Part shown: positions 1-6,219 of the stretch, in pieces
Position numbering within the stretch: the first letter of the stretch is position 1
Layout: every line of letters starts with the position of its first letter
Source: BTRG01 sp036986275
GTDB lineage: Bacteria > Pseudomonadota > Gammaproteobacteria > Acidiferrobacterales > SZUA-150
Direction: 5' to 3'
DNA length: 24,424 nucleotides
NCBI GenBank assembly: GCA_036986275.1
Contig: BTRG01000040.1
Span: 1 to 24,424, forward strand
Translations under genes and position numbers: made by a program
Notes under the pieces: model-generated
The model's database searches: none
What the model was told of the DNA's origin: nothing
What the model saw: the letters and a program-made list of their open reading frames with translations, nothing else

Positions 1-134
1 TGCTGACCGACGCTTTCATTGCGGCTTGCGATCACCACTTTGCCACCTTCCCCGGCGAAGCGTTCGGCGGTGGCCAGGCCGATGCCCGTTGCACCACCGG
101 TAACCAATATGACTTTGTTTTCGAATCGTTTCAT
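1..134 (-). CDS. Short-chain dehydrogenase/reductase (SDR), N-terminal part
   Basis: The minus strand from the ATG at 132-134 encodes the beginning of an SDR and runs off the window edge. The first 44 codons hold the Rossmann beta-strand VILVTG followed by the glycine-rich cofactor loop TGGATGIG (about residues 12-19), then a second strand KVVIAS with an Arg after it. An Arg at that place is often seen in NADP(H)-preferring members. Catalytic Ser/Tyr/Lys lie outside the window, so substrate and reaction cannot be given. A weak purine-rich ribosome site (AGAG) lies just before the ATG. The palindrome at 177-200, about 43 bp upstream, is the likely operator. Confidence 0.85.
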   Translation of the reverse strand, partial: MKRFENKVILVTGGATGIGLATAERFAGEGGKVVIASRNESVGQ

Positions 135-176
135 TCTCTACGTCCTCATAGTCTGAACCCTGGGGTGATTTCCTGT

Positions 177-200
177 GTTATTGAATGGCCACTCAATAAC
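177..200. promoter_or_regulatory. Near-perfect 24-bp palindrome, probable TetR-type operator
   Basis: Arms GTTATTGA (177-184) and TCAATAAC (193-200) are exact reverse complements, and the centre also pairs (TGGCCA) except for one position. Length and symmetry fit operators of dimeric TetR-family repressors. It lies 43 bp upstream of the SDR start on the minus strand, which suggests it controls that gene. The regulator itself is not in the window. Confidence 0.55.
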
Positions 201-231
201 TGCCCGGGAGTGTAGTGGGTATTGATTGATC

Positions 232-271
232 ATTACAGTGTGGGGTCTACAGTGTGGTGTCAGAGTAAAAA
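232..271. repeat. Short direct repeat plus GTCAGAGTAAAAA motif
   Basis: The decamer TACAGTGTGG occurs twice in close succession, followed by GGTGTCAGAGTAAAAA (256-271). Nearly the same string, GGGGTCAGAGTAAAAA, occurs at 7330-7345, next to another decayed gene. It resembles the conserved ends of REP-like elements dispersed by RAYT transposases. That link is an inference. Confidence 0.4.
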
Positions 272-274
272 CCG

Positions 275-580
275 CTAAAATCGTGCCCGGAATTTTGCAG
301 CCATGATAGCCAGATTGCTCATGATGCTATTGTTGCGCGCTTGAGCATGAGCATCGGGTTTCAAAATCGCCATCATTAAAAAATGGTCGCTCTTGTAAAA
401 CCCCGGGCAATACACAGGTGGTAGTCGCTGGTGCGATCGTACTGGGCTTGTCGGCTGGTCCAGTGCTGCGCTCCTTCTGCCAGGTGTAAATGCATGATGC
501 TCTCACTGCGCACAGAGAAAAGGTTGTGTGGGTGATCCGAGCTGCTGGCCAATAACCTCGCTCTTGAAAACACGGATCAC
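275..580 (-). pseudogene. yafO: Broken YafO-type mRNA interferase toxin
   Basis: Three pieces of a YafO-like toxin can be read in different frames on the minus strand. The start is a GTG at 578-580 overlapping the yafN stop (VIRVFKSEVIGQQL). A middle piece is SDHPHNLFSVRSESIMHLHL and then QYDRTSDYHL. The C-terminus is FLMMAILKPDAHAQARNN and then MAAKFRARF, with the stop at 275-277. E. coli YafO, as remembered, has matching N-terminus, HIHLA segment, RTNDEAHLVY, ILKPEPH and a C-terminal RMRF. About 30 residues are missing after the first piece, with loss of frame. A single T appears to have been lost near position 400 (GGTTTTACAAG in place of a run of five T), causing the second frameshift. 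The gene is about 306 nt, against roughly 400 for the intact family, and cannot make a functional toxin. Confidence 0.8.
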
Positions 581-876
581 TCCGAGAATGACCCCAACTG
601 TTCTTCAGTAGCGTTCTCCAGTAATTTTGCACCCTTTTCGGTAATTTCCCTCAAGCGTTCGGCGGTCGGGCGAAAACGCCCTTCAAACGTTTCGAGCTGC
701 TGGCTTTGCCGGAGGATCATTAGCAACGTTTCATACGCTTCTGCACCGATGACATAGCCTGCCGTGCGATTATTGGATAGCACGGCAATCGCATGATCTG
801 TAAAGTATTCTTTGGGCTTTTTGCGAAGCTCAGAGATTGAGACTGTCTCATCAGCCAGGATTGTTTGTGTGCTCAC
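577..876 (-). CDS. yafN: YafN-like antitoxin (Phd/YefM fold)
   Basis: The 99-residue protein contains the Phd/YefM/YafN N-terminal DNA-binding region (TVSISELRKKPKEYF, then AVLSNNRTAGYVI) and a C-terminal helical toxin-binding part with RFRPTAERLREIT. This closely tracks E. coli YafN over its whole length, which is also close to 100 residues. I chose the GTG at 874-876 because GGAG lies 6 nt upstream of it, and because a start further upstream at 927 would fall in the promoter. The toxin gene overlaps its stop by 4 nt (GTGA) but is destroyed, so this is an antitoxin without its toxin. It may persist as a repressor of its own promoter or as an anti-addiction factor. In E. coli yafN belongs to the SOS-controlled dinB operon; here dinB is absent. 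Confidence 0.85.
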   Translation of the reverse strand: MSTQTILADETVSISELRKKPKEYFTDHAIAVLSNNRTAGYVIGAEAYETLLMILRQSQQLETFEGRFRPTAERLREITEKGAKLLENATEEQLGSFSE

Positions 877-905
877 AGCATACTCCAATACAGTATAATG
901 TACGT

Positions 906-935
906 TATTAAGTACTTTATTTAGCATATTGTCAA
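906..935 (-). promoter_or_regulatory. Candidate sigma70 promoter of yafN
   Basis: On the minus strand a perfect -35 TTGACA (930-935) is followed after 17 nt by CTTAAT (907-912, 4 of 6 matches to TATAAT). Transcription would begin near 900 and give a short leader to the GTG start at 876. This arrangement supports the chosen yafN start. Confidence 0.4.
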
Positions 936-995
936 GTCATTTAGCGTCAGAAACTTCGATAGGTTTAGCCAGGATCTGGAGTTCAGTTACAAATA

Positions 996-1115
996 TCAGT
1001 TCGCATCGCCCACTATTACGCGAAATTCTTTTTCAACTATAGTGGACAGGCGACTTTTTACCGTCTCATCAAGTTGACTGATTTTCCTGGAGCCTGATAA
1101 AAAAACGGTTGTCAT
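996..1115 (-). pseudogene. N-terminal scrap of a small GDAN-motif (SLOG-like) protein
   Basis: A 39-codon reading frame on the minus strand begins MTTVFLSGSRKISQLDE and ends VIVGDAN followed by a stop. I recall a family of short hypothetical proteins that start with an FLSGSRxISxL segment, continue to GDANGADKA and resemble nucleotide-binding SLOG folds. If that is right, this frame stops just where the GADKA helix should follow, so the 3' two thirds are missing. The DNA between its end and yafN shows no continuation. The LexA box lies 38 bp upstream of the ATG. Family recognition is from memory and moderate only. Confidence 0.5.
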
Positions 1116-1153
1116 CTGTTGTTCCGGGTAGCGGCCTGTTGGGTTTTACTATA

Positions 1154-1169
1154 CTGTATGTACATACAG
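1154..1169. promoter_or_regulatory. Consensus LexA (SOS) box
   Basis: The sequence CTGT-ATGTACAT-ACAG is a perfect palindrome matching the gammaproteobacterial LexA consensus CTGT-N8-ACAG, flanked by TA on the left. On the minus strand it overlaps a plausible promoter: TTATAA, 17 nt, TATAGT. That promoter would drive the truncated gene at 996-1115. On the other side it faces the HigB/HigA remnants. LexA control of higBA is known in Caulobacter, so either gene could have been the original target. Confidence 0.75.
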
Positions 1170-1206
1170 CTTATAACAGCGAAAGGCATATATACTAATT
1201 GTGACC

Positions 1207-1248
1207 TTAGGCGAAGTCCTGGATGTTGAGATCGTGGATTATCACTGA
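1207..1248 (+). pseudogene. higB: C-terminal remnant of HigB-type toxin
   Basis: Only the last 13 codons remain, reading LGEVLDVEIVDYH before the TGA at 1246-1248. The ending VxIVDYH directly before an antitoxin gene is typical of HigB (RelE-superfamily) toxins. The higA remnant follows 9 nt later, which preserves the usual toxin-first order. Upstream of 1207 I see no more of the toxin, so about 80 codons have been lost. Confidence 0.65.
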
Positions 1249-1257
1249 GGCAGTGTC

Positions 1258-1475
1258 ATGGCTAAGAAACTCAAACCCATCCACCCGGGCGCATCAGCGA
1301 GATTGTGAACGGCAAGCGTGGCATTACTACCAATACGGCGTTAAGACTGGCGCGCTATTTCAGTGTGTCGCCGGAGACCTGGATGGGTTTGCAGACGGAG
1401 TATGATCTTCGGGTTGCGGCGCAGTCGGTGGGTAAGCAGATTGAGAAGCGGGTGCATCCGCATACGGCCCGATAG
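1258..1475 (+). pseudogene. higA: HigA-type antitoxin with internal frame-breaking deletion
   Basis: The gene starts MAKKLKPIHPG, the standard opening of HigA/VapI antitoxins. It resumes in another frame as RISEIVNGKRGITTNTALRL, then ARYFSVSPETWMGLQTEYDL, ending in a tail of HPHTAR and TAG at 1473-1475. The XRE helix-turn-helix second half (GKRGIT, ALRLA, SPETW) is clear. The 30 or so residues holding the first helices are missing, and 218 nt is not a multiple of three. The remaining reading frames give no DNA-binding protein. It sits behind the higB remnant. Confidence 0.8.
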
Positions 1476-1477
1476 GC

Positions 1478-1653
1478 TCACGCCGCTTCTGTCAGCCCCG
1501 CATGAATAACAATCTCGTCACAGGGAACGGTTAACACGCCCTTCTCACCTTTCTCTATCAGCCCAAGCTCTTCCAGTGCGCTGACGTCGGTGTGGACATT
1601 TTTATAGTCTCTGCCCAGCGCCTGGGCCAACTGACGGGTATTGAGTGTGCCTT
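1478..1653 (-). pseudogene. 5'-truncated copy of the winged-helix regulator at 9745-10104
   Basis: This minus-strand stretch encodes GTLNTRQLAQALGRDYKN and onward to AGLTEAA and a TGA at 1478-1480. It aligns base by base with the 3' half of the intact gene at 9745-10104, with roughly one difference in ten by eye. It lacks a start and the whole N-terminal half; similarity ends abruptly after the bases GTGCCTT at 1653. In both copies the similarity begins just outside the stop in GATAGGCTCACGCC; here GATAG is also the end of the higA remnant. Confidence 0.85.
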
Positions 1654-1804
1654 AGTGTGGCGGTACCGGCCATAGGCGGCAGATTTCATTCCAAAAACCC
1701 TTTTTTTCAGTTATCTCAACCCGTTACAGAAATCCGATCTCGATCAAACGCTCTAAAGCTTGTCTGATTAATGACGATAACGTATGGGTATTTAACGACT
1801 TTTT
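1654..1804. other. Intergenic stretch without recognisable gene
   Basis: I find no gene here. The only candidate signal is a weak sigma70-like promoter on the plus strand, TTGTCT (1760-1765), 17 nt, TATGGG (1783-1788), which could drive the kinase operon. Confidence 0.3.
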
Positions 1805-1924
1805 ATGGGTAATCGGCACCGACACCAAATACACCATAAGGTGTTCTGCGCTTACAGCCTCCCCTGGGAAGAACAGCAATTACACTATGAACCAACAGTA
1901 TCCATCGAAGCGCTGCAGCTGTGA
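1805..1924 (+). CDS. Small ORF (39 aa) coupled to the kinase gene
   Basis: An ATG at 1805 opens a 39-codon frame (MGNRHRHQIHHKVF, ending VSIEALQL) whose TGA at 1922-1924 overlaps the GTG start of the kinase as GTGA. An in-frame stop 12 nt upstream of the ATG means it is not simply the tail of a longer open frame. I see no good ribosome site and do not recognise the protein. It could be a coupling leader, the end of a decayed upstream gene, or chance. The overlap is the only positive evidence. Confidence 0.25.
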   Translation: MGNRHRHQIHHKVFCAYSLPWEEQQLHYEPTVSIEALQL

Positions 1925-3582
1925 AAATTACAATACCGGGTTACAAGATCGAACACCTGATAGCCGAGGGCGGTACGGCCTCCGTTTACCTGGCTATACA
2001 GGAATCCCTGCGGCGGCACGTCGCCATAAAACTGCTAAGAAAATTCGATAATCCAGAGCAGTTAACCCGTTTCCTCAATGAAGGCCAGATAATCGCTTCA
2101 TTAAATCATCGTAATGTCATCAATATTCATGATATCGGTGTTACCGATGATGGGCGACCTTATATCTCCATGGAATATCTTGAGGGCGGAGATCTCGACG
2201 CAAGAATTCCGAAAAAGGTGGACCCGGAGGATGCATTGCAATGGCTGGAAGCGCTTGGTAATTGCCTGGACTTCGTCCACCGAAAGGGCATTATCCACAG
2301 GGACATCAAGCCAGGCAATATTCTATTTCACAAAGACGGCACACCGATTCTTACTGATTTTGGGACCGCCAAACAACAAAAATCCGACGCCAAGCTGACA
2401 ATGGATGGTCGCGCCTTTGGCAGCCCTTACTATATCAGCCCGGAGCAGGCCGCTTCAAAAAAGCTGGATAGACGCACCGATATCTATAGTCTTGGAATCG
2501 TCCTGTATGAAATGCTAACGGGGAATAAACCTTATAAAGGCGACTCCCATATTGAAACCATCGTCGCTCATATGTCTGATCCACTCCCCGTCCTTCCGCC
2601 TGAGCTGCATCGCTATCGCACCCTGACTAATAAAATGATAGCGAAATCTCCTGATGATCGATTCACAAACGCTGCGGAAATGGTGCGCTTTGTCCAGCAG
2701 TTAAGGAAGCCGGTAAAGAAGGCACGGCGAATGACATGGGCACCCGCTGGAGCTCTTGCGACAATTATTGGAATCGGTGGCGCCGTACTGATAGGGCAAT
2801 CGATCATTCCCGAGCGCAACGAGCATCCGGCGACTCCAGGTAAGACGACAAGCGAAGCCGTAATCCCGGAAAGCACCCCGGCTACTGTCGAAATGCCGTC
2901 TCCAGAACCCGGTGATCCGGTAAAAGAAACACCTGTTGCAACGAGCACTAACGAACAACACATTGAGGAACTTTTGTCGCAGGCTGCCATAGCACTTAAA
3001 GAATACCGGCTTACAAAACCAACAAATAGCAATGCCTATCACTACTACCAACAGATCCTTGAATTGCATCCGCAGCACGAAGAAGCGATTAAAGGTATCA
3101 ATAGAATCGCTGATGCTTATGCAGACCTGGCTGAAAGTAAGCTGGATCAGTACGATTATCAAGCCGCCAGGCGCCATTTACATCAAGGGCTAACCATTCA
3201 GCCGGCCAATCACCGGCTACAAGCGCTGCAGAAAAAAGCGAACATAGGGAAATTGCTATCGCAGGCCGCCACAGCACTTAAAGAACACCGGCTTACAAGG
3301 CCGAAGAATAACAATGCCTACTACTACTATCAGCGAATTCTTGAGCTGCATCCGAAGCACAAACAAGCGCTTAAAGGCATCACCAGAATCGCTGATGCTT
3401 ATGGAGACCTTGCCGAAAGCAAGCTGGATAAGTTCAATTATGTAGCTGCAAAGCAGTATTTGCATCGAGGGCTAAAGATTCAGCCGGACAATGCCAGATT
3501 ACAAGAGCTGCAGAAAAACACAAACGCATTTCGAGATGCGCCGGGAAGGCTTTGGAAGAAAATAAAATCACCATTCTCATGA
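1921..3582 (+). CDS. Membrane-anchored Ser/Thr protein kinase with duplicated TPR-like domain (PpkA/PknB type)
   Basis: Residues about 8-262 form a complete Hanks-type kinase. It has a glycine loop (AEGGTASVY), catalytic Lys37 in VAIK, HRDIKPGN with Asp128, DFG with Asp146, and an activation segment running to SPYYISPEQ. Residues about 273-295 are one hydrophobic transmembrane segment, preceded by basic residues, so the kinase lies in the cytoplasm and the C-terminal part outside. A Pro/Thr-rich linker follows. Then come two tandem 94-residue copies (351-444 and 445-538), each starting LLSQAA-ALKE and containing TPR-like helices (YYQ-ILELHP; DLAESKLD; AA--LH-GL-IQP). It starts with GTG at 1921 and is followed after 30 nt by the FHA gene. 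The architecture resembles PpkA kinases of type VI secretion loci, but no secretion genes are visible. The catalytic residues are all present, so it should be active. Confidence 0.92.
   Translation: MKITIPGYKIEHLIAEGGTASVYLAIQESLRRHVAIKLLRKFDNPEQLTRFLNEGQIIASLNHRNVINIHDIGVTDDGRPYISMEYLEGGDLDARIPKKVDPEDALQWLEALGNCLDFVHRKGIIHRDIKPGNILFHKDGTPILTDFGTAKQQKSDAKLTMDGRAFGSPYYISPEQAASKKLDRRTDIYSLGIVLYEMLTGNKPYKGDSHIETIVAHMSDPLPVLPPELHRYRTLTNKMIAKSPDDRFTNAAEMVRFVQQLRKPVKKARRMTWAPAGALATIIGIGGAVLIGQSIIPERNEHPATPGKTTSEAVIPESTPATVEMPSPEPGDPVKETPVATSTNEQHIEELLSQAAIALKEYRLTKPTNSNAYHYYQQILELHPQHEEAIKGINRIADAYADLAESKLDQYDYQAARRHLHQGLTIQPANHRLQALQKKANIGKLLSQAATALKEHRLTRPKNNNAYYYYQRILELHPKHKQALKGITRIADAYGDLAESKLDKFNYVAAKQYLHRGLKIQPDNARLQELQKNTNAFRDAPGRLWKKIKSPFS
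2971..3534 (+). repeat. Two tandem 282-bp repeats inside the kinase gene
   Basis: The DNA from 2971 to 3252 and from 3253 to 3534 encodes two 94-residue units that align without gaps, most strongly at AALKE, YYQ-ILELHP, IADAY, DLAESKLD and LH-GL-IQP. The high identity points to a fairly recent internal duplication of the extracytoplasmic TPR-like domain. Confidence 0.85.
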
Positions 3583-3612
3583 GCTTAATAAAGTAACCAG
3601 TGGATAACTAAC

Positions 3613-4323
3613 ATGCCCTACATGCGAATATACCTCAACGATGTGCTGATGGATCAGGTTGAAATGAATAAGGATCACATGACCATCGGACGAAGTGCTG
3701 ATAGTGATATTGTCCTTGATAATGCGGGCGTCTCCTCACATCACGCATGGATTCAAAAGGAGGCAGGTGGATACGTCATAGACGATAACGACAGTAGTAA
3801 TGGCGTATTTGTCAACGGCAATAAAATCGACCGGCACAGGCTCGAATACCGGGATGAGATACAGATATACAACTATGTTCTGAAGTATATGGTATCGCGC
3901 GGACTCCACGGAATAGCCGACCCGGATATTGCGCAGGACGGAGATCAGTCCCAGACCGGCACCATGGAAGTGAATATATCTGACGTTCAAGAACTTCTTA
4001 AACTAAGAGAAAAAAAGAAAACAGCGTATGTGGAATTACTGGATGCTAAAGGCAATCAATCCAGATTCTTACTCAAGGAGCAGAACTTCAAGATCGGCAG
4101 ATCAAAAGAATGTGATATTCGCACCTCTGGATGGTTGTCTTTTGGTCTTGCAGCGGAAATTCAGCGGAACACTGATGGCTACCACCTGCTACCGCAAAAG
4201 TGGGGTCGTGTGATGAGAAATGAGGAGCCGTTAACACAGCCCGTCAAACTCATGGATGGAGACTTTTTACGTGTTAAAAATCTGTCTATGCGGTTCTTTC
4301 ACCGGATAATCAACAACCGATAA
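3613..4323 (+). CDS. FHA-domain protein, second gene of the kinase operon
   Basis: The 236-residue protein has a canonical FHA domain at about residues 5-95. It has the phosphothreonine-binding residues in place: GRS (Arg27), VSSHHAWI (Ser41, His44) and DSSNGVFVNG (Asn63). A linker of about 40 residues contains Q-TGTME (Thr115, Thr117), which could be a phosphoacceptor. A second domain from about 150 shows FKIGRSKECDI but has GWLSFGLAAEI where the S-x-x-H should be and no NG loop, so it is a degenerate FHA fold unlikely to bind phosphopeptides. No signal peptide or membrane segment is visible. It probably recognises the phosphorylated kinase or a target and may switch by intramolecular binding. 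Confidence 0.9.
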   Translation: MPYMRIYLNDVLMDQVEMNKDHMTIGRSADSDIVLDNAGVSSHHAWIQKEAGGYVIDDNDSSNGVFVNGNKIDRHRLEYRDEIQIYNYVLKYMVSRGLHGIADPDIAQDGDQSQTGTMEVNISDVQELLKLREKKKTAYVELLDAKGNQSRFLLKEQNFKIGRSKECDIRTSGWLSFGLAAEIQRNTDGYHLLPQKWGRVMRNEEPLTQPVKLMDGDFLRVKNLSMRFFHRIINNR

Positions 4324-4335
4324 GGAATTGCACCT

Positions 4336-5121
4336 ATGACATGGCAATATGCCTCGGCGCTAACGATTGGCGATCGGGAAGAACAGCAGGATCGTGCCGC
4401 CATTTTGCACCTGGAGGATAGAGAGGCACACTTACTCGTAGTAGCGGATGGCATGGGTGGTCACAAAGACGGTGCGGCAGCAGCGCAAACCGTTATAGAC
4501 ATCGCTTCCAGTCGATTTAACCAAAGCAGGATAGAAGATCCCAGGAAGTTTCTGGAAAATATCTGCCTGGACGCACATAACGCCATCTTGACTTTATCGG
4601 AGAACCGCACATCTGCGCCAGGTAGCACCTGTGTGATTGCATATTTAACGGCCAGTCAAGCCTACTGCGTACACGTAGGCGATAGTCGACTTTATCAGTT
4701 CCATAGCGGCAGGCTCGTCCATAAAACCTCAGATCACTCTATTGCACAATTAATGAAGGAACAAGAGAGCGATCTTAAGGATGAAACCAGGCATTCAGCA
4801 CCACAGAATCAGCTCTACATGTGCCTTGGTGGAAACAACGAGCTATCACCTGAATTTTACGCATCGAAAGTTTCGGCAGGTGATTTCTTTCTACTCTGTA
4901 GTGACGGATTTTGGGGGCAGGTAGACGTAGAGGAAATATTTGCGAGAACTGACGGAACTGCCATTGACCGGGAATATGCAGGACAATTGGTACAATTAGC
5001 CAGCCAACAGGGACAGGGGGAAAGTGACAATATTTGCCTCGCATGGGCATATCGCGAGGATAATCCTACAGAAAGCGAAAAACCAGCATTCCTGAAGCAG
5101 CTGATCGCTTGGTTCTCATAA
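4336..5121 (+). CDS. PP2C-family Ser/Thr phosphatase (PppA/Stp type)
   Basis: The 261-residue protein carries the PPM/PP2C motifs in order: EEQQDR near the N-terminus (Asp19), VADGMGGH (Asp38), GSTCV, HVGDSRLY, DHSIAQ, SDGFWGQ (Asp190) and ESDNICLA (Asp231). The metal-binding Asp residues at 38, 190 and 231 are present, so a Mn/Mg-dependent phosphatase is expected. There is no transmembrane segment. The start is supported by AAGGA about 10 nt upstream, and the gene begins 12 nt after the FHA gene, clearly in one operon with the kinase. It should remove phosphate from the kinase or its targets. Confidence 0.92.
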   Translation: MTWQYASALTIGDREEQQDRAAILHLEDREAHLLVVADGMGGHKDGAAAAQTVIDIASSRFNQSRIEDPRKFLENICLDAHNAILTLSENRTSAPGSTCVIAYLTASQAYCVHVGDSRLYQFHSGRLVHKTSDHSIAQLMKEQESDLKDETRHSAPQNQLYMCLGGNNELSPEFYASKVSAGDFFLLCSDGFWGQVDVEEIFARTDGTAIDREYAGQLVQLASQQGQGESDNICLAWAYREDNPTESEKPAFLKQLIAWFS

Positions 5122-5135
5122 AATTATAATCACCC

Positions 5136-5328
5136 CCCTCTCTTTCTCCATTGAGCAACCCAACGCGCGCTCTATCTGTACCTTGAATCGACTGTCCCCG
5201 ACCGGCATCGAAAACCGGGCAGCAGATCGAATGGTGTGGATATCCTCTTTCGTAAGACTGTGGCGTCGGTACAGGTCATACTGCACGTAACGGCGACCGA
5301 TCGACTGCATGATGCGTGAGATGCCTTC
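5136..5328 (-). pseudogene. Fossil REP-associated tyrosine transposase (RAYT)
   Basis: The minus strand reads EGISRIMQSIGRRYVQY, then DLYRRHSLTKEDIHTIR, then PVGDSRFKVQIERALG. The first block matches the region just before the catalytic Tyr part of RAYT (TnpA-REP) proteins. The rest matches their C-terminus, where RF-x-x-QIE-x-LG is typical. The two are joined in frame, with about 80 or more residues missing between them. N-terminal HUH residues are also absent. Its frame ends at 5116, overlapping the end of the phosphatase gene. REP-like palindromes elsewhere in the window (10773-10817, 15620-15653) are the kind of element such enzymes move. Confidence 0.7.
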
Positions 5329-5364
5329 CCGGTGTTACCGCGTTGTATGAAAGGCCGCGTGAAG

Positions 5365-6219
5365 TCATTCGCCCGACGTCACTCCCACAACCCACGGCTC
5401 TAACCGCTTGCCATACGCTAACGCCACCTGATAGCTGGGCTCGCGATCTCGATTGCCCGCGCTATCGATCATGTACGGCTCGAATACGCTTCGGTATTCC
5501 AGCGGTATGTTAACCCGGGTGATGGCGACTTCTTGCACAATGCCCTGCACCACCCATCGATCATCGTCCTGCTCATTCACTCGGGCACGCACGGTGCCGC
5601 GTAACACGATGTTGCGCGCGGTATCGGGGTAGCGCTGGCGTAGCGTATGGGCGTCCAGCCCGGCGTCGATGACGAACAGGCGTGAGGCTTCTTCCAGTTC
5701 GCGTTGCAGGCGTTCCCTGCAGCCTTTGGCTGCTTTTGCCAGTTTTTCGCTATCCGGGTTGCGATCAGCCAGTGCCTGTTGTTGTTTCGCTATTACCTGC
5801 CGGTGTGCGAGCACAGCCTGGTAGGCCGGGCCATTGTATTCCAGCACCAGGAAGACTTCTTTTGGCAGGCTGTGGTTAAAGCGGCGTCGGTTTTCTTCGT
5901 TGGCAGTTGCCTCTTCCACTGCAAAACCCAGTGCGGCCAGTTTGGTCTGGCCCAACCAGTGGGGAAACAGGTGGCGGGAGAAAAAGTATTTCCGTTCGTC
6001 ACCGCCAGTATCAATACGCCAGCTGAGTGTCAGTGCCAAACTACTGTTCTCGCGTTTGCGCCCCCAGTAATAGGGCAGGTTCAGTTCCCGCTCGCTGAGC
6101 GTGACGCGGGCGACCGGTTCACCGGAGCGATTGTAGGCGACGCCGGCCAGTGCCAGCGCATTGGTGAGGATGATTATGCCGAGTCCGGCGATCCAGGTAT
6201 GTTGGTTTTTCCAGGTCAT
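5365..6219 (-). CDS. DUF4824 family protein
   Basis: The 284-residue protein starts MTWKNQHTW at an ATG (6217-6219) that shares one base with the stop of the upstream DUF2157 gene, so translation is coupled. An N-terminal hydrophobic segment (about 9-28, AGLGIIILTNALALAGVAY) is a signal anchor. The rest is a polar extracytoplasmic domain with RELNLPYYWGRKRENSSLAL and a long charged helix in the middle. I recall this as DUF4824, usually next to DUF2157 membrane proteins. The biochemical role is unknown. A 64-bp scrap of a second copy lies at 9546-9609. Confidence 0.7.
   Translation of the reverse strand: MTWKNQHTWIAGLGIIILTNALALAGVAYNRSGEPVARVTLSERELNLPYYWGRKRENSSLALTLSWRIDTGGDERKYFFSRHLFPHWLGQTKLAALGFAVEEATANEENRRRFNHSLPKEVFLVLEYNGPAYQAVLAHRQVIAKQQQALADRNPDSEKLAKAAKGCRERLQRELEEASRLFVIDAGLDAHTLRQRYPDTARNIVLRGTVRARVNEQDDDRWVVQGIVQEVAITRVNIPLEYRSVFEPYMIDSAGNRDREPSYQVALAYGKRLEPWVVGVTSGE

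Noticed and set aside
877..927. Longer N-terminus for yafN from an ATG at 925-927
   Set aside because: It would start within the candidate promoter, lacks a ribosome site and extends beyond the usual YafN length. The GTG at 876 has GGAG 6 nt upstream.
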